Positions 62,091 to 64,000 of a stretch of DNA of 64,000 nucleotides are shown in pieces; the first letter of the stretch is position 1; every line of letters starts with the position of its first letter. Both the position numbers and the translations under genes were made by a program. Below the pieces are notes generated by a model. It saw only the letters and a list, made by a program, of their open reading frames with translations. It was not told the DNA's origin and searched no databases. This DNA is from Deltaproteobacteria bacterium (lineage in GTDB: Bacteria > CG2-30-53-67): NCBI GenBank assembly GCA_013151235.1, contig JAADIO010000048.1, positions 1 through 64,000 on the forward strand, read 5' to 3'.

Positions 62091-62534
62091 TTAGATCTGA
62101 TACATATCCCGGGAAAGACTCTCCCGCTTTTTTTCTCGCTCCGCAACATCTTCCAGAGTGATTGATTTCAGATGATTCACGATCTTCTCATTGACTTCGC
62201 CCCAGATATCACGGGTCACACACCGGTCCGACCGTTGGCAGAAAGAGCGGTCTGCCACACACTCCGTCAAGCTGAAGGCGCCTTCCAGCACGGTGATAAT
62301 CGTGTAGAGATCAATTTCAGCGGGTGACCTTGCCAGGTGATAACCGCCGTGCGGCCCCCGGGTACTCTTGACCAGACCGCCGACCCGCAAGGGAGTGACC
62401 AACTGCTCCAGATACTTCACGGAGATTTCCTGCCGTTTCGAAACCTCTCGAAGGAGGATCGGGCCTTCTCCGAAATGAAGTGCAAGATCGAGCATGAATC
62501 GTGTGCCGTATCGTCCCCGTGTTGAAAGTTTCAA
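62091..62534 (-). CDS. Rrf2-family transcriptional regulator
   Basis: The 147-residue regulator starts MKLSTRGRYGTRFMLDLAL, and its winged-helix part contains VKSTRGPHGGYHLARSP. Three cysteines at 92, 99 and 105 (ECVADRSFCQRSDRC) match the iron-sulfur ligand set of IscR-type members, with one extra residue in the first gap. CymR, a cysteine-metabolism repressor, is in the same family. It is the first gene of the sulfur operon, 17 bases before the threonine-synthase paralogue. Self-regulation is likely. The start is TTG 62534. Confidence 0.9.
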   Translation of the reverse strand: MKLSTRGRYGTRFMLDLALHFGEGPILLREVSKRQEISVKYLEQLVTPLRVGGLVKSTRGPHGGYHLARSPAEIDLYTIITVLEGAFSLTECVADRSFCQRSDRCVTRDIWGEVNEKIVNHLKSITLEDVAEREKKRESLSRDMYQI

Positions 62535-62584
62535 TGGTCCAGGCCCTCTTAGTAGCTTATTATCCCTATCTGTTTAGTCAAGTT

Positions 62585-62613
62585 AAGATACTCGAAATAA
62601 AAAAGGGTGTCAA
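62585..62613 (-). promoter_or_regulatory. Promoter of the Rrf2-sulfur operon
   Basis: On the minus strand a perfect TTGACA (62613-62608) and TATCTT (62590-62585) are separated by 17 bases. ACTTGACTAA (62583-62574), at the predicted start, resembles half of an IscR-type operator and could bind the encoded Rrf2 protein. Confidence 0.72.
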
Positions 62614-62632
62614 GCAATTTTTTTAAGAAAAT

Positions 62633-63199
62633 TTAAAGAATAATCTGATCGAGGGGACGTTTCGGCACATGGTGTACGTCCGTCTCATCCCGCCAGTAGC
62701 GGATATTCCCATCAGCCCCGACCTCCTCGATGACCACTTTTTCCTTCGGCCTGCCGATGGCCAGGACCAGAAGAATTTTGTAGCGATCCGGAATTTCCAG
62801 GGATGCCCGCAGTTTCTCCCGCCGGATCGAGCCGATCATGCAGCCGCCCAACCCCTTTTCCACGGCTCCGAGGAGAATCGTCTGGGCTGCAATCCCGTGA
62901 TCACATCCGAAGTCCTTGACGATATTCGTATCCCCCAGGATGACGATATAGGCCGCCGGTCGTTCCCCCGGCGCCGGTCCTTTCCACTCTTTGAGATAAC
63001 CGGCCCAGGCAAGATGGGGGAAGATCCGGGCGTTTTGTTCCGGCTCGCAGGAAAGAAGATATTTCAGGGGTTGCAGATTGGCCGCCGCAGCGCTGTGACG
63101 CGCCAGGTCGACCAGTTTTCGCAAGGCCTGCATGGAAACGGTCTCCCCTTCATAAAAACGGCGATAACTTCGGTTCCGGTATACCAGATCCTTGAACAT
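62633..63199 (-). CDS. Nitroreductase-family flavoprotein
   Basis: The 188-residue product begins with the family's FMN-site motif RNRSYRRFYEG. ARHSAAAANLQPLKYLL and the later GIAAQTILLGAVEKGLGGCMIGSI complete the FMN fold. It resembles stand-alone nitroreductases rather than BluB or McbC. Substrate is unknown. ATG 63199 has GGGAGG upstream. It has its own strong promoter. Confidence 0.88.
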   Translation of the reverse strand: MFKDLVYRNRSYRRFYEGETVSMQALRKLVDLARHSAAAANLQPLKYLLSCEPEQNARIFPHLAWAGYLKEWKGPAPGERPAAYIVILGDTNIVKDFGCDHGIAAQTILLGAVEKGLGGCMIGSIRREKLRASLEIPDRYKILLVLAIGRPKEKVVIEEVGADGNIRYWRDETDVHHVPKRPLDQIIL

Positions 63200-63240
63200 C
63201 CTTATTCCTCCCTTCTTGGTCAAACTGATAACAGCTCATG

Positions 63241-63269
63241 ATTATAAAGCAGGTGTTCCGAATTGTCAC
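63241..63269 (-). promoter_or_regulatory. Promoter of the nitroreductase gene
   Basis: On the minus strand GTGACA (63269-63264) and a perfect TATAAT (63246-63241) are 17 bases apart. The MITE-like element begins 12 bases upstream of the -35. Confidence 0.75.
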
Positions 63270-63280
63270 CCCAACAATTT

Positions 63281-63461
63281 TGATGAAGTCGTAAAAAGTC
63301 GTTTTCAGGATTCCGTTCATGGTTCGACAAGCTTCCGAGCATGGTGAGCTTGCCGAACCACACGAACGGAATATCAATTACTTACACCGTTCGCCCTGAG
63401 CACGCCTGTCCTGAGCCGGTCGAAGGGTCGAAGGGCTTCGTGACTTTTTACGACACCATCA
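63281..63461. mobile_element. MITE-like element, copy 2
   Basis: This 181-base element is, in reverse orientation, a longer version of the one at 9978-10111. Its 20-base terminal inverted repeats again share GTCGTAAAAAGTC. The interior aligns well with copy 1 apart from two extra segments that duplicate the internal TTCGAC...CTCAGG and AAGCTTG/CGAACC words. CAATTTT occurs at each end (63275-63281 and 63460-63466). It lies between the divergent nitroreductase and dGTPase-like genes. Confidence 0.75.
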
Positions 63462-63674
63462 ATTTTCAGGGCAGGCGCAGAAGTGCAAACAGCTTATAAC
63501 GGCGAATGGCTCATTTTGCGGGATCCTCTGTCGGAGCGGTTCGTATGATTTTATCTGTGGCCGGTTCGGCGCTGACTTCCGGGCGGCTGCAATTTCTTTT
63601 CTTCCCGGGATGGATCTGGTAAGATAAAACAATTTTTTTTGACGAAAGTTGTGGGGAAAGGGCGGAAATCCAGG
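63462..63674. other. Upstream region of the dGTPase-like gene
   Basis: These 213 bases carry no credible reading frame. A TTGACG at about 63639 is preceded by a T run, but no convincing -10 follows. A CAGG element is the only ribosome-site candidate near the ATG. Confidence 0.4.
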
Positions 63675-64000
63675 ATGAAACCTTCAGAGACAATTCAGGT
63701 TCCGGTTATTTGCGACAAAGAGTATCTCCACCAGCTCGAAGAAGATCGTCTGGCGGTCTATGCCATGAAGAGCCGTCGGGCCACCCGGAGGCATCGGATT
63801 CCCGCGGAAGGTCGCAGTCACGACTACCGGACCGAGTTCCAGCGTGATCGGGACAGGATTCTCCACTCCCGGGCCTTCCGGCGCCTGAAACACAAGACGC
63901 AGGTTTTTCTCGCCACCGAAGGGGATCATCAGCGGACCCGGTTGACCCATACCCTGGAGGTTGCCCAGGTGGCCCGGACCCTTTGCCGGGCACTGTCGTT
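63675..64000 (+). CDS. dgt: dGTP triphosphohydrolase-like HD protein, 3' truncated by window edge
   Basis: The frame starts at ATG 63675 and runs off the window (108 full codons visible). [27 protein letters not shown] and [16 protein letters not shown] are the signature of the deoxyguanosinetriphosphate triphosphohydrolase-like family. The first HD-domain histidine lies in RLTHTLEV. Members hydrolyse dNTPs to deoxynucleosides and triphosphate. The N terminus of about 45 residues before the signature is typical of the subgroup. The catalytic Asp pair is beyond the window. Confidence 0.9.
   Translation, partial: MKPSETIQVPVICDKEYLHQLEEDRLAVYAMKSRRATRRHRIPAEGRSHDYRTEFQRDRDRILHSRAFRRLKHKTQVFLATEGDHQRTRLTHTLEVAQVARTLCRALS

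Noticed and set aside
1-64000. CRISPR arrays, rRNA genes and prophage
   Set aside because: No regularly spaced repeats, rRNA signatures or phage structural genes were seen on either strand.

Overview
The window looks like a chromosomal segment of a Gram-negative, probably uncultivated bacterium of the broad 'deltaproteobacterial' type (Desulfobacterota or an allied phylum). This is an inference from moderately GC-rich DNA, frequent TTG and GTG starts, a 14-gene Complex I operon, a periplasmic AlgX-type protein, a class A penicillin-binding protein, sigma-54 control and several HD-GYP regulators. No rRNA, CRISPR array, intact transposase gene or prophage was seen.

Layout. 0-2.7 kb: the 3' part of an AlgX-like gene, a spacer holding a broken Phd/YefM antitoxin, an unknown gene and a PHP phosphoesterase. 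2.8-12.1 kb: lipoate and amino-acid genes (lipA, alaC, hom, thrC, an ApgM-type mutase, lysC, cimA) and an RseC-like gene. 12.2-15.7 kb: two small convergent genes, then DUF366, queE and mnmA. 15.9-24.9 kb: a regulatory block with an anti-sigma-type ATPase, a STAS protein, GAF-HD-GYP, a sensor kinase, a FetAB-type exporter, an NtrC-type regulator and, behind a good sigma-54 promoter, a REC-HD-GYP protein. 25-35.2 kb: an FmdB-like gene, PBP1A, a degenerate kinase, uvrB, uvrC, a membrane GAF protein with a degenerate cyclase domain, and a PilZ protein. 35.3-50.1 kb: nuoABCDEFGHIJKLMN behind tandem promoters, with a large inverted repeat and a terminator-like hairpin between nuoK and nuoL. 50.1-56.3 kb: an AbrB-DUF4388 fusion, pyrF, tRNA-Ala(CGC), a two-gene ABC-2 exporter, an HD-GYP protein and an ExeA-like ATPase. 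56.4-62.6 kb: a twelve-gene sulfur cluster. 62.6-64 kb: a nitroreductase, a MITE-like repeat and the start of a dGTPase-like gene.

The most interesting region is 56.4-62.6 kb. One minus-strand run encodes an Rrf2 regulator, a zinc-ribbon threonine-synthase paralogue, a MoaD/ThiS-like carrier ending in Gly-Gly, two single-domain NIL proteins, a ThiF/MoeB-like activating enzyme, a JAMM protease, three DsrE/F/H-like proteins, a TusA-like protein and a cysteine-synthase homologue. Together they read as a self-contained protein-thiocarboxylate pathway that fixes sulfur into cysteine. A second product, possibly homocysteine, may come from the threonine-synthase paralogue. An ordinary threonine synthase is already encoded in the hom operon, so the second copy is free for another role.

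Other points of interest are an ApgM-type enzyme sitting where homoserine kinase is missing, two related MITE-like elements 53 kb apart, and several signalling proteins that keep their fold but have lost catalytic residues.
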